In this document: piece by piece, positions 40,593 through 49,841 of the stretch
How positions within the stretch are numbered: position 1 is the stretch's first letter
Layout of the letters: each line of letters opens with the position of its first letter
DNA from: Alphaproteobacteria bacterium
GTDB lineage: Bacteria > Pseudomonadota > Alphaproteobacteria > Micavibrionales > Micavibrionaceae
Direction of reading: 5' to 3'
DNA: 64,000 nt
NCBI GenBank assembly: GCA_023384135.1
Contig: JAHDXS010000002.1
Span: 682,001-746,000, forward strand
The notes under the pieces: model-generated
The model's database searches: none
The model's input: only the letters and a program-made list of their open reading frames with translations
What the model was told of the DNA's origin: nothing
Position numbers and translations under genes: made by a program

Positions 40593-42092
40593 ATGAGTTT
40601 AGAGCTACTGGTTGATCCCGCTGGCCACGCCCGGCGTCAAAACGCGCACCCTTCGGACGAGCCGCGCCCTTATCGGGTTCTCCCCTTTAACGAGGAGGCG
40701 GAGCAGGGGCTGCTGGGCGTCTTGCTAATCGATAACCGCGCGCTTGAGAAAATCAGCGACTTTCTGAAATTTGAGCATTTCTATTTGCCCGCGCACCAAC
40801 GCATCTACAGGGCGATCACCATTTTGATCGACCGGGGGCAGGCCGCCAACCCCGTGACACTCAAGGGTTATTTTGAGAAGGATCAGGATCTGACCGAAAT
40901 CGGCGGGGCAGGCTATTTGGCCGATCTGGCTGCCGGGATCGTGAGCACCATCAACGCCGAAGATTACGCCCGGACCATTTACGATCTGTACCTGCGCCGC
41001 GAACTGATCGCGCTGGGCGAGGAGGTGGTAAACGAGGCCTTCGACCAGAATCTTGAGGCAGACGCGCAGAATGTAATCGAGGCGGCGGAAGCCCGCCTGT
41101 TCTCTCTGGCTGAAAGCGGGCAGTCGCAAGGGGGATTCGTAACCTTGCGCGATTCCGTTCTTGTCGCCATCGAACACGCGGAAAAGGCGTTCAAGAGCGA
41201 GGGGAGCGTGACGGGGGTAACAACGGGCCTTCGTGACCTTGATAAGCTTCTGGGCGGATTACAGAAATCCGACCTGCTAATTCTTGCTGGCCGCCCCTCG
41301 ATGGGCAAGACGGCCCTTGCGACCAACCTCGCCTTCAACGCGGCCAACGCCTACGCCGAAAACCGGGGCGAACAGGGCGCGGTCGTCGGGTTCTTCTCTC
41401 TGGAAATGTCCTCCGACCAGCTCGCCACGCGTATTTTGGCCGACTGCTCCAACATCTCCGGCGACGCGATCCGCAAGGGCAACATCCGGCAGGAGGATTT
41501 CCGTGCCTTCGTGGAGGCCAGCCAGCGTCTGAGCCAGGTCCCACTCTACATTGACGATACGCCCGCCCTCTCGATCGGCGCGGTTCGCACCCGTGCGCGC
41601 CGCCTGAAACGCCAGCACGGACTCTCTATGCTCGTGGTGGACTATCTCCAGCTTCTGCGCGGCAGCGGCTCGAAACAGGGACAGGAAAATAGGGTGCTTG
41701 AAGTCTCAGAAATCACACGCGGCCTTAAGGCGATTGCCAAGGAGCTGGAAATTCCCGTTCTGGCCCTCTCCCAGCTTTCGCGTGCGGTGGAGCAGCGCGA
41801 GGATAAACGCCCCATGCTCTCCGACCTTCGCGAATCCGGGTCCATCGAGCAGGATGCCGACGTGGTCATGTTCGTCTACCGGGAGGAATACTACCTCTCA
41901 CGGGCCGAGCCCGAACCCGGAACGGATAAACACATGCAGTGGCAGGAAAAGATGGAACGCGCCCACAGCATCGGCGAATGCATCGTCGCCAAACAGCGTC
42001 ACGGCCCCATCGGCACGGTGCGGATGCACTTCGAAGGCCGCCTGACCCGCTTCCGCGATCTCGATATCGTGCACAGCGCTGCGGACTACTAA
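40593..42092 (+). CDS. dnaB: Replicative DNA helicase DnaB
   Basis: The 499-residue ring helicase unwinds DNA ahead of the replisome. The N-terminal domain begins LPFNEEAEQGLLGVLLIDNRA, and the RecA-like core has LAGRPSMGKTALATN near residue 232, FSLEMSSDQLATRIL, VDYLQLLRGSG and REDKRPMLSDLRESG. The start at 40593 lies right after the terminator and has no good ribosome site, so the true start or its control is uncertain by some codons. The alr gene follows by 6 bases. Confidence 0.95.
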   Translation: MSLELLVDPAGHARRQNAHPSDEPRPYRVLPFNEEAEQGLLGVLLIDNRALEKISDFLKFEHFYLPAHQRIYRAITILIDRGQAANPVTLKGYFEKDQDLTEIGGAGYLADLAAGIVSTINAEDYARTIYDLYLRRELIALGEEVVNEAFDQNLEADAQNVIEAAEARLFSLAESGQSQGGFVTLRDSVLVAIEHAEKAFKSEGSVTGVTTGLRDLDKLLGGLQKSDLLILAGRPSMGKTALATNLAFNAANAYAENRGEQGAVVGFFSLEMSSDQLATRILADCSNISGDAIRKGNIRQEDFRAFVEASQRLSQVPLYIDDTPALSIGAVRTRARRLKRQHGLSMLVVDYLQLLRGSGSKQGQENRVLEVSEITRGLKAIAKELEIPVLALSQLSRAVEQREDKRPMLSDLRESGSIEQDADVVMFVYREEYYLSRAEPEPGTDKHMQWQEKMERAHSIGECIVAKQRHGPIGTVRMHFEGRLTRFRDLDIVHSAADY

Positions 42093-42098
42093 AGCGGC

Positions 42099-43193
42099 AT
42101 GAGCGCATTCAGCGGAAACCTTCGGATCGACCTCGCCGCGCTCGCGGAGAATTACAGGCTTCTGGACCGGCTGAGCGCTGAGGGATGCGAAACCGCGGCC
42201 GCCGTGAAGGCCGACGCGTACGGAACGGGCGCTGGGCCTGCAGCCAAAGCCCTCTATGAGGCGGGCTGCCGCACCTTTTTCGTCGCCACGCCGGAGGAAG
42301 GCGTACGTCTGCGCGGCGACCTGTCCGGCCCCGCTATGATCGCCATATTGCACGGCTACGCCCCCGAAGACGAAAAACACTTTGCGCGGAGTCGTTTAAC
42401 ACCCGTTCTGAATTCCCTTGAACAAATCCGCGCCTATGCTTCAGACTCAAAACCGGGTCACGCCAAACCGGCCATCCTCCATTTCGATACGGGGATGAAC
42501 CGTCTGGGATTAGGGGCTGCCGAGGTGGAGTCTCTCAGTAAAAACAAAACCCTGCTTGAAGGTTTGAAGATTGAAATGATCATGAGTCATTTCATCAGCG
42601 CCGAAGAACGCCAAAATCCGCACAACGAGGAACAGGCGAAACGCTTCACTAAAATCGCGCAGGATTATCCGGGAGTTAGACGCTCTCTTTGCAATTCTTC
42701 CGCAATATTTGGCGATAAGGGCTGGCATGGCGATCTTACGCGCCCCGGCATGGCGCTTTACGGTCTAAACCCCACGCCGGAAAAGAAAAATCCTATGCGC
42801 AGGGTCGTTTCTCTGGACGCGCCCGTCCTGCAAATCAAAACCGCCCGCTTGGGCGAAACGGCGGGATATAACGCAACATATCGATTCGATAAGGAAACGC
42901 GCCTCGCCATCGTCGGAGTCGGCTACGCCGACGGGCTTTTACGCACGTTGGGCAACAAGGCCGTTCTGTATTGGCGGGGTCACGCTCTGCCGATACGCGG
43001 GCGGGTCTCGATGGACCTGATCATCTGCGATCTCTCATCAGTGCCGGAATCGCAAATTCCGGGTCCGGGCGACCGGCTGGAGGTTCTCGGCGAAAATCAG
43101 GACGCCGACGCTCTGGCGAAGGCGGCGGGCACGATCGGCTATGAAATTCTGACATCGCTGGGGCAGCGGTACAAAAGAATCTACGTCCCATAA
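42099..43193 (+). CDS. alr: Alanine racemase
   Basis: This 364-residue PLP enzyme makes D-alanine for peptidoglycan. The PLP Lys is in AVKADAYGTGA near residue 37, the second barrel has HFDTGMNRLGLG, and the Tyr base region is AGYNATYRF, with GRVSMDLIICDL near the C-terminus. It follows dnaB by six bases, so both are likely co-transcribed, as in other alphaproteobacteria. A D-Ala dipeptidase-like gene is 1.4 kb downstream on the other strand. Confidence 0.95.
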   Translation: MSAFSGNLRIDLAALAENYRLLDRLSAEGCETAAAVKADAYGTGAGPAAKALYEAGCRTFFVATPEEGVRLRGDLSGPAMIAILHGYAPEDEKHFARSRLTPVLNSLEQIRAYASDSKPGHAKPAILHFDTGMNRLGLGAAEVESLSKNKTLLEGLKIEMIMSHFISAEERQNPHNEEQAKRFTKIAQDYPGVRRSLCNSSAIFGDKGWHGDLTRPGMALYGLNPTPEKKNPMRRVVSLDAPVLQIKTARLGETAGYNATYRFDKETRLAIVGVGYADGLLRTLGNKAVLYWRGHALPIRGRVSMDLIICDLSSVPESQIPGPGDRLEVLGENQDADALAKAAGTIGYEILTSLGQRYKRIYVP

Positions 43194-43198
43194 ACAAA

Positions 43199-43222
43199 AC
43201 CGCAGCCTACGAAGGCTGCGGT
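43199..43222. terminator. Bidirectional terminator after alr
   Basis: A nine-base perfect stem ACCGCAGCC/GGCTGCGGT (43199-43207 and 43214-43222) with a six-base loop. A-rich and T-rich sides allow it to serve both alr and the converging gene. Confidence 0.8.
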
Positions 43223-43248
43223 CAAAAACTTGAAATGGATGAGAACGC

Positions 43249-44472
43249 TTAGCGTCCGCCGCCCGTCCGCAAGGCTGTTTCAACCACATCGGGACGGCCA
43301 GCAACCATCGTCCGCTCCTGTGCGTCGAAATCGGGTACGTTGAGGGTAAGCTGAATCTTGTCATCGCGAATATTGCCCCACGCCGTGTCGAGCGCACGCT
43401 GCGATGTCTGCAACGCCTGATAAGTGTCGGTGAAATGGCTCGCGATGCGCCTGCTCAGACCTGTGATTTCCGTAGTACGCGCATTATAACCTTCGCTTTC
43501 CTTGAGCCCCTCGAGCGCACGGTTCGCGGCAGTGCGCAACTTCGTCTGGAAATCGCTGTCATTCCACTCAACCCAACCAACGTCCGCTTGAACCTGATTC
43601 CAGGACATGCGGTAAGTCTGGCCATCGACCCGCAAGGTCAGTTCTCTGTCCTTGAGAGAGGTCAGCAGGGTTTCGTTTTGCTCCATCAGGCCCGTCCGCT
43701 GGGTAATCATGTCATTCCGGGAACTAACGCGGTTGTCGTAGGCGGCCTTTGCTTCTTGGCGGGCGTTATAAATGGTGTTGTAACCTTGCTCTCCGGCATA
43801 GCGGTTCCAGCTGGTCTGCCAGGCATCAAGCGCGGCCGTCTCCTCCACGGACCGCACACTCTTGGCACGAATAGCCGTAATGTCGTCATAAGAATAAGAG
43901 ACCTGAAGGCTCCGAGTGGGCGTCTGATCCCCGGTCGTCGGAATCGTAGCAGGACGCTCGGCAGTCTGGCCAGACGTTGTGCCACCTTCGCCGTTAGCAC
44001 CTGTGCCTGTAAACGTTTGGCGCAGTGCGCCGGCAGGGGGGATCGTCGTGCCGCGCTGCGTTCCGGCCAGAAGCTGCTGGCTGTCGAGCTTGAACATCGT
44101 CAGATCGGTCGCGCCGGGGCGGTATTGCTGGTCGAAGGTGGATTTGGTCAAGGGCGGGGTAATCGTGTCCAGAGCCTGAATGGAGGTCGTAAAACGGTCG
44201 ATCGTCTCAACCGCAACACCGCGATCCGCCATGTACTGTCGGACCAGATTGATCGTGCCCTCGCTATAACCGCGCGTAATGTCGCCTTCGCTGCGCCTCG
44301 CATGAAGCTGAGCCAGCATCACAAGCTGCTCAAGGGCGCTGCTCATACCGGCATCTATGGGTGCGGAGGAACCGCTCGTCCCGATTTGGCTCGCGGGCAC
44401 ACGGATACCGAGCTTTTCACGCTCAGCCAAAAGTGTATCGCGCACCGTTTTGAGATTATCTGCTTCTGCCAT
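43249..44472 (-). CDS. Hypothetical protein, 407 residues, cytosolic
   Basis: No signal peptide or membrane helix is seen. Residues 1-60 are helical; residues 120-180 form a Thr/Gly/Pro-rich linker (TFTGTGANGEGGTTSGQTA); and residues 190-380 are helical with long coiled-coil-like runs, with three Trp-containing motifs (AWQTSWNRY, MSWNQVQADVGWVEW). A C-terminal TGGGR closes it. The charged, repeat-free make-up gives no family. It stands alone between two terminators or gaps. Confidence 0.72.
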   Translation of the reverse strand: MAEADNLKTVRDTLLAEREKLGIRVPASQIGTSGSSAPIDAGMSSALEQLVMLAQLHARRSEGDITRGYSEGTINLVRQYMADRGVAVETIDRFTTSIQALDTITPPLTKSTFDQQYRPGATDLTMFKLDSQQLLAGTQRGTTIPPAGALRQTFTGTGANGEGGTTSGQTAERPATIPTTGDQTPTRSLQVSYSYDDITAIRAKSVRSVEETAALDAWQTSWNRYAGEQGYNTIYNARQEAKAAYDNRVSSRNDMITQRTGLMEQNETLLTSLKDRELTLRVDGQTYRMSWNQVQADVGWVEWNDSDFQTKLRTAANRALEGLKESEGYNARTTEITGLSRRIASHFTDTYQALQTSQRALDTAWGNIRDDKIQLTLNVPDFDAQERTMVAGRPDVVETALRTGGGR

Positions 44473-44649
44473 ATCACACCCATAAAATTTATTGCGTTTA
44501 TGCCTTATCGAATATTAGAAAAAAGGCAATTAACATAAACTTATTATTTTTTACCATTCTAGTGAGATGTCCCGAAAAACGCAAGTTTTTGACAATCCGC
44601 GCGTATAAGTCGATTAACCGACTGATATGTAGGAATAAAAGCGTTAATT

Positions 44650-45312
44650 TTAGCCCATAAGCCTCAGCGGTTCAGGCAAATCTAGCTCCGAAAGCGCTGC
44701 ATATTGCTCGTAAAGATCGGGCAACAGGCGGTAATCCCACCATTCTTGCGGTAGCGGCAGCAGGGGCTGCCCAGCCTCCCGGGCCGCATCGCGCATCAAC
44801 ATGTCCAGAATCGCCCGGTTGTGGGTCACGCGCTCGTTCTGGGGGTGCTCCCGGTGCGCGGGGTTTTTGGCCGGGCTGGAATCCTCGGCCAGAAAATCAA
44901 AAGGCGTGCCCATATCCAGAAGGGCTCCAGTCGGATCGGCAAGGCTTACATCCACCGCCATGCCGCGGGGATGGCCACCAGCCCCGGGCCGGGAAAGAAG
45001 CCTTGGCTCACGATCGACCCAGTGCGGGTTCTCTCTCACCCTTCGCGTTTTCAGCATCCGCTCTTGCGCCTCGATCGTGCGCAGCCCGTCATAAACAACG
45101 AGAGTCAAGCCATGTCGCTCCCGCGCAAGCGCCCCGGCCCGCATGACGATCTTCGCAAGAAATCGGTGAAGGGTAAGGCGCGCCGAAGGGCTGTAAATCC
45201 GCTCCCCGAAGAGAAAATTATCGGCCCGCGCGTAGGCCAGATCGACGATTATTCCCGAATCCCCGGGAAGGTCGTGCAGGCAGACGAGATCGGTATGAGG
45301 AATAGACTTCAA
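44650..45312 (-). CDS. VanX/DdpX-like D-Ala-D-Ala dipeptidase with altered zinc ligand
   Basis: A 220-residue peptidase M15D relative. It keeps IIVDLAYARADNFLFGE, the Arg in VVYDGLRTIEAQ, GGHPRGMAVDVSL with the first His and Asp zinc ligands, MGTPFDF, and NRAILDMLM. In VanX the third zinc ligand is the His of EWWH; here the sequence is QEWWDYRL, keeping the catalytic Glu but replacing His by Asp. Either zinc binding is retained by Asp, or activity is lost. It may recycle D-Ala-D-Ala from the cell wall, with alr nearby. It is cytosolic, with no signal peptide. Confidence 0.82.
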   Translation of the reverse strand: MKSIPHTDLVCLHDLPGDSGIIVDLAYARADNFLFGERIYSPSARLTLHRFLAKIVMRAGALARERHGLTLVVYDGLRTIEAQERMLKTRRVRENPHWVDREPRLLSRPGAGGHPRGMAVDVSLADPTGALLDMGTPFDFLAEDSSPAKNPAHREHPQNERVTHNRAILDMLMRDAAREAGQPLLPLPQEWWDYRLLPDLYEQYAALSELDLPEPLRLMG

Positions 45313-45486
45313 AACATAAGGCCTTAGAATAATGATCTTTGACGATCATCATGCTCATAAATCGCGATTATTCCAAGTTGCTTCTGGACGAGAAAAGTCA
45401 TTTCCTCTAGTGTTTGCGGGCCGGAAAGCGGGGATGCAAAATCCATCCGGTTTTTTCGCTGATTTTTGAGCAGGAATTTCAAGAGA

Positions 45487-46326
45487 ATGCAGGCACAAGC
45501 GCAGCAGGACTCATCGCAAAAGGCCGCGCGGTCACTCAATCCCGTGAACGCTGTACTGAATTGCTTCCGCTATGTCGGCGGCGGCCTCCTGAGCTTCATG
45601 GAGGCCATCGGCAATCTGACCTTCTTCATGGCGCGCGCGCTCGGCCATTGTTTTAGCCCGCCCTTTTTCCCCTCACAGGTCGCGCGGCAGATTATAGATA
45701 TCGGCTATTACTCCCTTCCTGTCGTCGGCATGACGGCGCTGTTCACCGGGATGGTTCTGGCGCTGCAAAGCTATACGGGCTTCACACGCTTCAACGCCGA
45801 AAGCGCCATCGCCGGCGTCGTGGTCCTCTCCATCACCCGCGAACTTGCGCCCGTTCTGGCGGGCCTGATGGTCGCGGGCCGCGTCGGCGCCTCGATCGCG
45901 GCGGAAATTGGCACGATGCGGGTGACCGAGCAGATCGACGCGCTGCGCACCCTCTCCGTCAACCCTTTCAAATACCTGATCGCGCCACGCGTGATCGCCG
46001 GAACCCTGATGCTACCCATTCTTGTGCTGATCGGCGATATTATCGGCGTGATGGGCGGTTATATCGTCTCCATCTACCGCCTCGGCTTCAGCCCGGCGAG
46101 CTACCTGAGCCAGACATGGGAGATTCTGGAATATATGGACGTCATGTCGGGCCTCTATAAGGCGGCGGCCTTCGGCTTCATCGTCTCCGTGATGGGCTGC
46201 TATCACGGCTTCTATTCCCAGCGCGGCGCGCAGGGCGTCGGCGCGGCTACGACCAACGCGGTCGTCTCCGCCTCGATCCTGATCCTGATCTGTAATTATG
46301 TCCTCACGCAGGTCTTCTTCTCATGA
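45487..46326 (+). CDS. mlaE: MlaE-family lipid-transport permease
   Basis: The 279-residue inner-membrane protein is the permease of an Mla-type ABC system that moves phospholipids between membranes. Family words are YSLPVVGMTALFTGMVLALQ, LAPVLAGLMVAGRVGASIAAEIG (cut here as GLMVAGRVGASIAAEIG), MRVTEQIDAL and the C-terminal GAATTNAVVSASILILICNY. ATG 45487 is chosen; TTG 45466 is an alternative. The next gene overlaps by four bases and encodes the ATPase. The N-terminus before the first helix is Gln/Ala-rich. Confidence 0.93.
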   Translation: MQAQAQQDSSQKAARSLNPVNAVLNCFRYVGGGLLSFMEAIGNLTFFMARALGHCFSPPFFPSQVARQIIDIGYYSLPVVGMTALFTGMVLALQSYTGFTRFNAESAIAGVVVLSITRELAPVLAGLMVAGRVGASIAAEIGTMRVTEQIDALRTLSVNPFKYLIAPRVIAGTLMLPILVLIGDIIGVMGGYIVSIYRLGFSPASYLSQTWEILEYMDVMSGLYKAAAFGFIVSVMGCYHGFYSQRGAQGVGAATTNAVVSASILILICNYVLTQVFFS

Positions 46327-47114
46327 GCGGCGCGGCGAACGACTCATCCGATAACAAGATCGTCCTGAGCGGCCTGTGCAAGGCGTTCGGCAAGAACGAA
46401 ATCCTGAGAGGGATCGACCTCGCCGTGCCGCGTGGGAAGTCGATGGTGGTCATCGGCGGATCGGGGACAGGCAAATCCGTGACCCTCAAATGCATTTTGG
46501 GCCTCCTTGAAGCCGATTCAGGATCAATTCAGGTGGACGGGCACGAGACCATGGCCTTAAAGGGAGCCGACCGGGACGAGCTGATGAAGAAATTCGGCAT
46601 GCTCTTTCAGGGCGGCGCGCTCTTCGACTCCCTGAAAATATGGGAAAATATCGGCTTCGGCCTGATCCATGGCCAAAAGGTCTCAAAGAAGCAGGCCCGC
46701 GAAATTGCCATCGAAAAACTTCAGGATGTCGGCCTGAAACCCGAAGTGGCCGAGCTGTTCCCCGCCGAACTCTCTGGCGGGATGCAAAAGCGAGTCAGCT
46801 TGGCCCGGGCCATCGCCACGAAACCCGAGATCATCTTCTTCGATGAACCGACCACGGGCCTCGACCCGATCATGGCCGACGTGATCAACGAACTGATCGT
46901 CAAATGCGTGAAGCAACTCGGCGCCACCGCGCTCTCGATCACGCACGACATGGCTTCCGTCCGTAAGATCGCCGATTACGTGGCGATGATCCATGAGGGG
47001 CGTATTATCTGGTGCGGCCCAGTGGCCGATCTCGACCGCTCCGGCAACCCCTACGTGGACCAGTTCATCCACGGGCGCGCCGACGGCCCGATTACGAATC
47101 ACACACGGTTCTGA
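46323..47114 (+). CDS. mlaF: MlaF-family ABC ATPase
   Basis: The 263-residue ATPase powers the MlaE permease. Walker A is GGSGTGKSVTLKCIL near residue 45, the signature is LSGGMQKRVSLARAIA and Walker B is IIFFDEPTTGLDPI, with the switch His in SITHDMAS. It overlaps mlaE by ATGA. The downstream gene is not mlaD but PBP1A, so the substrate-binding parts of the system (MlaD and partners) must be elsewhere if present. Confidence 0.95.
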   Translation: MSGAANDSSDNKIVLSGLCKAFGKNEILRGIDLAVPRGKSMVVIGGSGTGKSVTLKCILGLLEADSGSIQVDGHETMALKGADRDELMKKFGMLFQGGALFDSLKIWENIGFGLIHGQKVSKKQAREIAIEKLQDVGLKPEVAELFPAELSGGMQKRVSLARAIATKPEIIFFDEPTTGLDPIMADVINELIVKCVKQLGATALSITHDMASVRKIADYVAMIHEGRIIWCGPVADLDRSGNPYVDQFIHGRADGPITNHTRF

Positions 47115-47232
47115 CCCGCTGCGTCTTTTTTGCCATAACAATAAAAATTCCTTTTGAAAAAGGGCTGTGCTAGAACCTTCTCTCTGTTAGTATTGACGGC
47201 ATCAACGCGGCGGATAGTCTTGAATTAAAGCC

Positions 47233-49830
47233 ATGAAATATTTAAGAAATTTATTCTGGGGGCTGCTCTCTCTCACTATCATCGGCGTGATTGTCGGGGT
47301 GGCGGGCGTATCCTACATCATCAGCCATTACAGCAAGGATCTGCCGGATTATTCCCAGCTCCGCAATTACGAGCCCCCGATCGTCACGCGGCTTTATGCC
47401 GGGGACGGCCGATTTCTGGCCGAATTCGCGCAGGAAAAGCGCGTCTTCATCCCGATCGAAGCGATTCCGGAAATTGTTAAGAACGCCTTCATCGCCGCCG
47501 AGGACAAAAATTTCTACAAACATAGCGGCGTGGATTTCATCGCCACCGCCCGCGCGCTCATCACCAATCTGCGCAACCGGGGAACGGGAAGACGCCCGCA
47601 GGGCGCCTCCACCATCACGCAGCAGGTTGCCAAGAACTTTTTCCTAAGCAATGAAACCAGCTACGAGCGCAAAATCCGCGAGGCGATTCTCTCCTATAAA
47701 ATGACCCAGATGATGAGCAAGGATCATATCCTTGAACTCTACCTGAACCAGATTTTTCTCGGCGGCGGCGCGTACGGCGTGGCGGCGGCGGCGCAACACT
47801 ACTTTAACAAATCGCTCGAGGAGCTGACCATCGCCGAGGCGGCCTATCTCGCGGCCCTGCCCAAGGCCCCCAACAATTATCACCCCATCTATAATCATGA
47901 CGTGGCGGTTCAGCGCCGCGACTATGTCATTCAGCGCATGCAGGAGGATGGATACATCACCCGCGCACAGGCCGAACTGGCCTATGCCGTGCCGCTCGAA
48001 ATGGCCAAGCGCGACGAAAGCACGGTGGTAGACGCGCCCTTCTTCGCCGAGGAAGTGCGTCGCGAGCTGGCAGATCGATTTGGTGAGGGAAGCCTTTACA
48101 CAGGCGGTCTCGTCGTGAAGACCTCGGTCGATCCGCGTCTTCAGGATATTGCGGAACGTGCGCTCCGCAATGGCCTGATGGCCTACGACATGCGCCACGG
48201 TTGGCGCGGCGCGATAAAAAGGCTTGAAACCATGGAGAACTGGCGCGCCCAGCTCAAGGAAGTCGCCCGCCCGCCTGCGATGATCGAGCAATGGGAACTG
48301 GCCGTCGTTCTCGAAAGCGGCAAGGACACAGCAAAACTCGGCTTCCTTGATGAGAGCAAATCCGGCGAGCTGCGCCTCTCCGACGTGAAATGGGCACAGA
48401 AATATCTTAATGAAGGCTATTCCCTCGGCCCCGCTGTCGCCAGCGTCAAGCAAGTGGCTGATGTGGGCGACGTCATCATGGTCGAGCCCAAACCGCCCGA
48501 AGCCAAGAAACAGACCGCCGAGCAAAAGGCAGCGGGCGAAGCGCCCGAAATGCAGACCTTCGAAGGCGTATACCTCCTGCGCCAGATCCCCGACGTACAG
48601 GGCGCGGTGATCGCCATCGACCCGCATACGGGCCGGATTCTGGCCATGCAGGGCGGCTGGAAATACGGCATCAGCGAATATAACCGCGCCACCCAGGCCA
48701 AGCGTCAGCCCGGCTCGGCCTTCAAGCCCTTCGTGTATCTGGCCGGTCTGGATAAAGGCTTTACGCCCGCGACGCTGATTCTCGACGCGCCGATGTGCTT
48801 CGAAGACCGCCCCGGCCATATGTGGTGCCCGAGAAACTATTCGGGAGAATCCTATGGCCCCACCACAGTGCGCGTGGGCGTGGAAAAATCCAAGAACCAG
48901 ATGACCGTGCGACTCTCGGACTTTCTGGGAACCGACCTCATAGCCAAATATTCCGACCATTTCGGTATCACCGACAACATGAAGCCCCTCATGTCCAACG
49001 CTTTGGGGGCTTCGGAAACCACGCTCCTGCGCATAACCACGGCCTACGCGATGCTTGTGAACGGCGGCAAGAAAATCACGCCGACCTTCTTCGACCGCGT
49101 TCAGGACCGCCACGGCAAGACCATTTTTCGCCATGACCGCCGCGACTGCCAGTATTGCGGGCCCAAGATCAAATGGGAAGGGCAGGGCGTTCCCGAAATT
49201 CCCGACAACCGTGAGCAGATCGCTGATGAGAGAACGGCCTACCAGATGGTCTCGATCCTCGAAGGCGTTGTGCAAAGGGGCACTGCGACCAAACTGAAAG
49301 AACTCAACCGCCCCCTTGCCGGAAAAACCGGGACAACCAACCGCTCGAACGATGCGTGGTTTATAGGATTTTCTCCCGATCTGGCGGTGGGCGTGTTCGT
49401 CGGTTTCGACAGCCCGCGCTCTTTGGGCAAAAAGGAGCAAGGCGCGTCCGTGGCCGTGCCGATCTTCAAGGATTTTATGGGTGAGGCGCTCAAAGGCGAG
49501 CCCCCCGTTCCTTTCCGCCGCCCGCCGGGCATACGCAGCGTTCTGGTCAACGCGAATACGGGCGCCCGCGCCAACCCGGGCGATTCCAACGTAATATGGG
49601 AATCCTTCAAGGCCGGAACCGAACCCACCGACACGATGTATATTCTCGATGAAGGGGGAATCCGCGAACTGCCCTATTACGGCGGCTATTCCGAATCGGC
49701 ATATGGTGAGGGCGACTATCCGGGCCAGATCCCCGCCGCGGCAGGCTATAACCCCGACCAGCCATATACCCCGCCGCCCGTACAGCAGGAATCCCCGTCC
49801 GTCGATACTGGAACCGGCGGGATTTATTGA
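47233..49830 (+). CDS. mrcA: Penicillin-binding protein 1A, bifunctional
   Basis: This 865-residue enzyme polymerises and cross-links peptidoglycan. After an N-terminal anchor (about residues 8-30), the glycosyltransferase domain has AAEDKNFYKHSGVD and QGASTITQQVAKNFFL. The transpeptidase domain has the active Ser in PGSAFKPFVY, the SKN motif and AGKTGTTN near residue 698, with an outer insertion between. The tail is Pro/Gly/Tyr-rich (about 820-865). Length and order match class A PBPs of alphaproteobacteria. No gene of the same operon follows. Confidence 0.96.
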   Translation: MKYLRNLFWGLLSLTIIGVIVGVAGVSYIISHYSKDLPDYSQLRNYEPPIVTRLYAGDGRFLAEFAQEKRVFIPIEAIPEIVKNAFIAAEDKNFYKHSGVDFIATARALITNLRNRGTGRRPQGASTITQQVAKNFFLSNETSYERKIREAILSYKMTQMMSKDHILELYLNQIFLGGGAYGVAAAAQHYFNKSLEELTIAEAAYLAALPKAPNNYHPIYNHDVAVQRRDYVIQRMQEDGYITRAQAELAYAVPLEMAKRDESTVVDAPFFAEEVRRELADRFGEGSLYTGGLVVKTSVDPRLQDIAERALRNGLMAYDMRHGWRGAIKRLETMENWRAQLKEVARPPAMIEQWELAVVLESGKDTAKLGFLDESKSGELRLSDVKWAQKYLNEGYSLGPAVASVKQVADVGDVIMVEPKPPEAKKQTAEQKAAGEAPEMQTFEGVYLLRQIPDVQGAVIAIDPHTGRILAMQGGWKYGISEYNRATQAKRQPGSAFKPFVYLAGLDKGFTPATLILDAPMCFEDRPGHMWCPRNYSGESYGPTTVRVGVEKSKNQMTVRLSDFLGTDLIAKYSDHFGITDNMKPLMSNALGASETTLLRITTAYAMLVNGGKKITPTFFDRVQDRHGKTIFRHDRRDCQYCGPKIKWEGQGVPEIPDNREQIADERTAYQMVSILEGVVQRGTATKLKELNRPLAGKTGTTNRSNDAWFIGFSPDLAVGVFVGFDSPRSLGKKEQGASVAVPIFKDFMGEALKGEPPVPFRRPPGIRSVLVNANTGARANPGDSNVIWESFKAGTEPTDTMYILDEGGIRELPYYGGYSESAYGEGDYPGQIPAAAGYNPDQPYTPPPVQQESPSVDTGTGGIY

Positions 49831-49841
49831 TCAGGGACCAA

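Noticed and set aside
47644..49440. Long open frame of 598 codons antisense to PBP1A
   Set aside because: It mirrors codon bias of the real gene on the other strand in GC-rich DNA, has no ribosome site, and its product has no domain.
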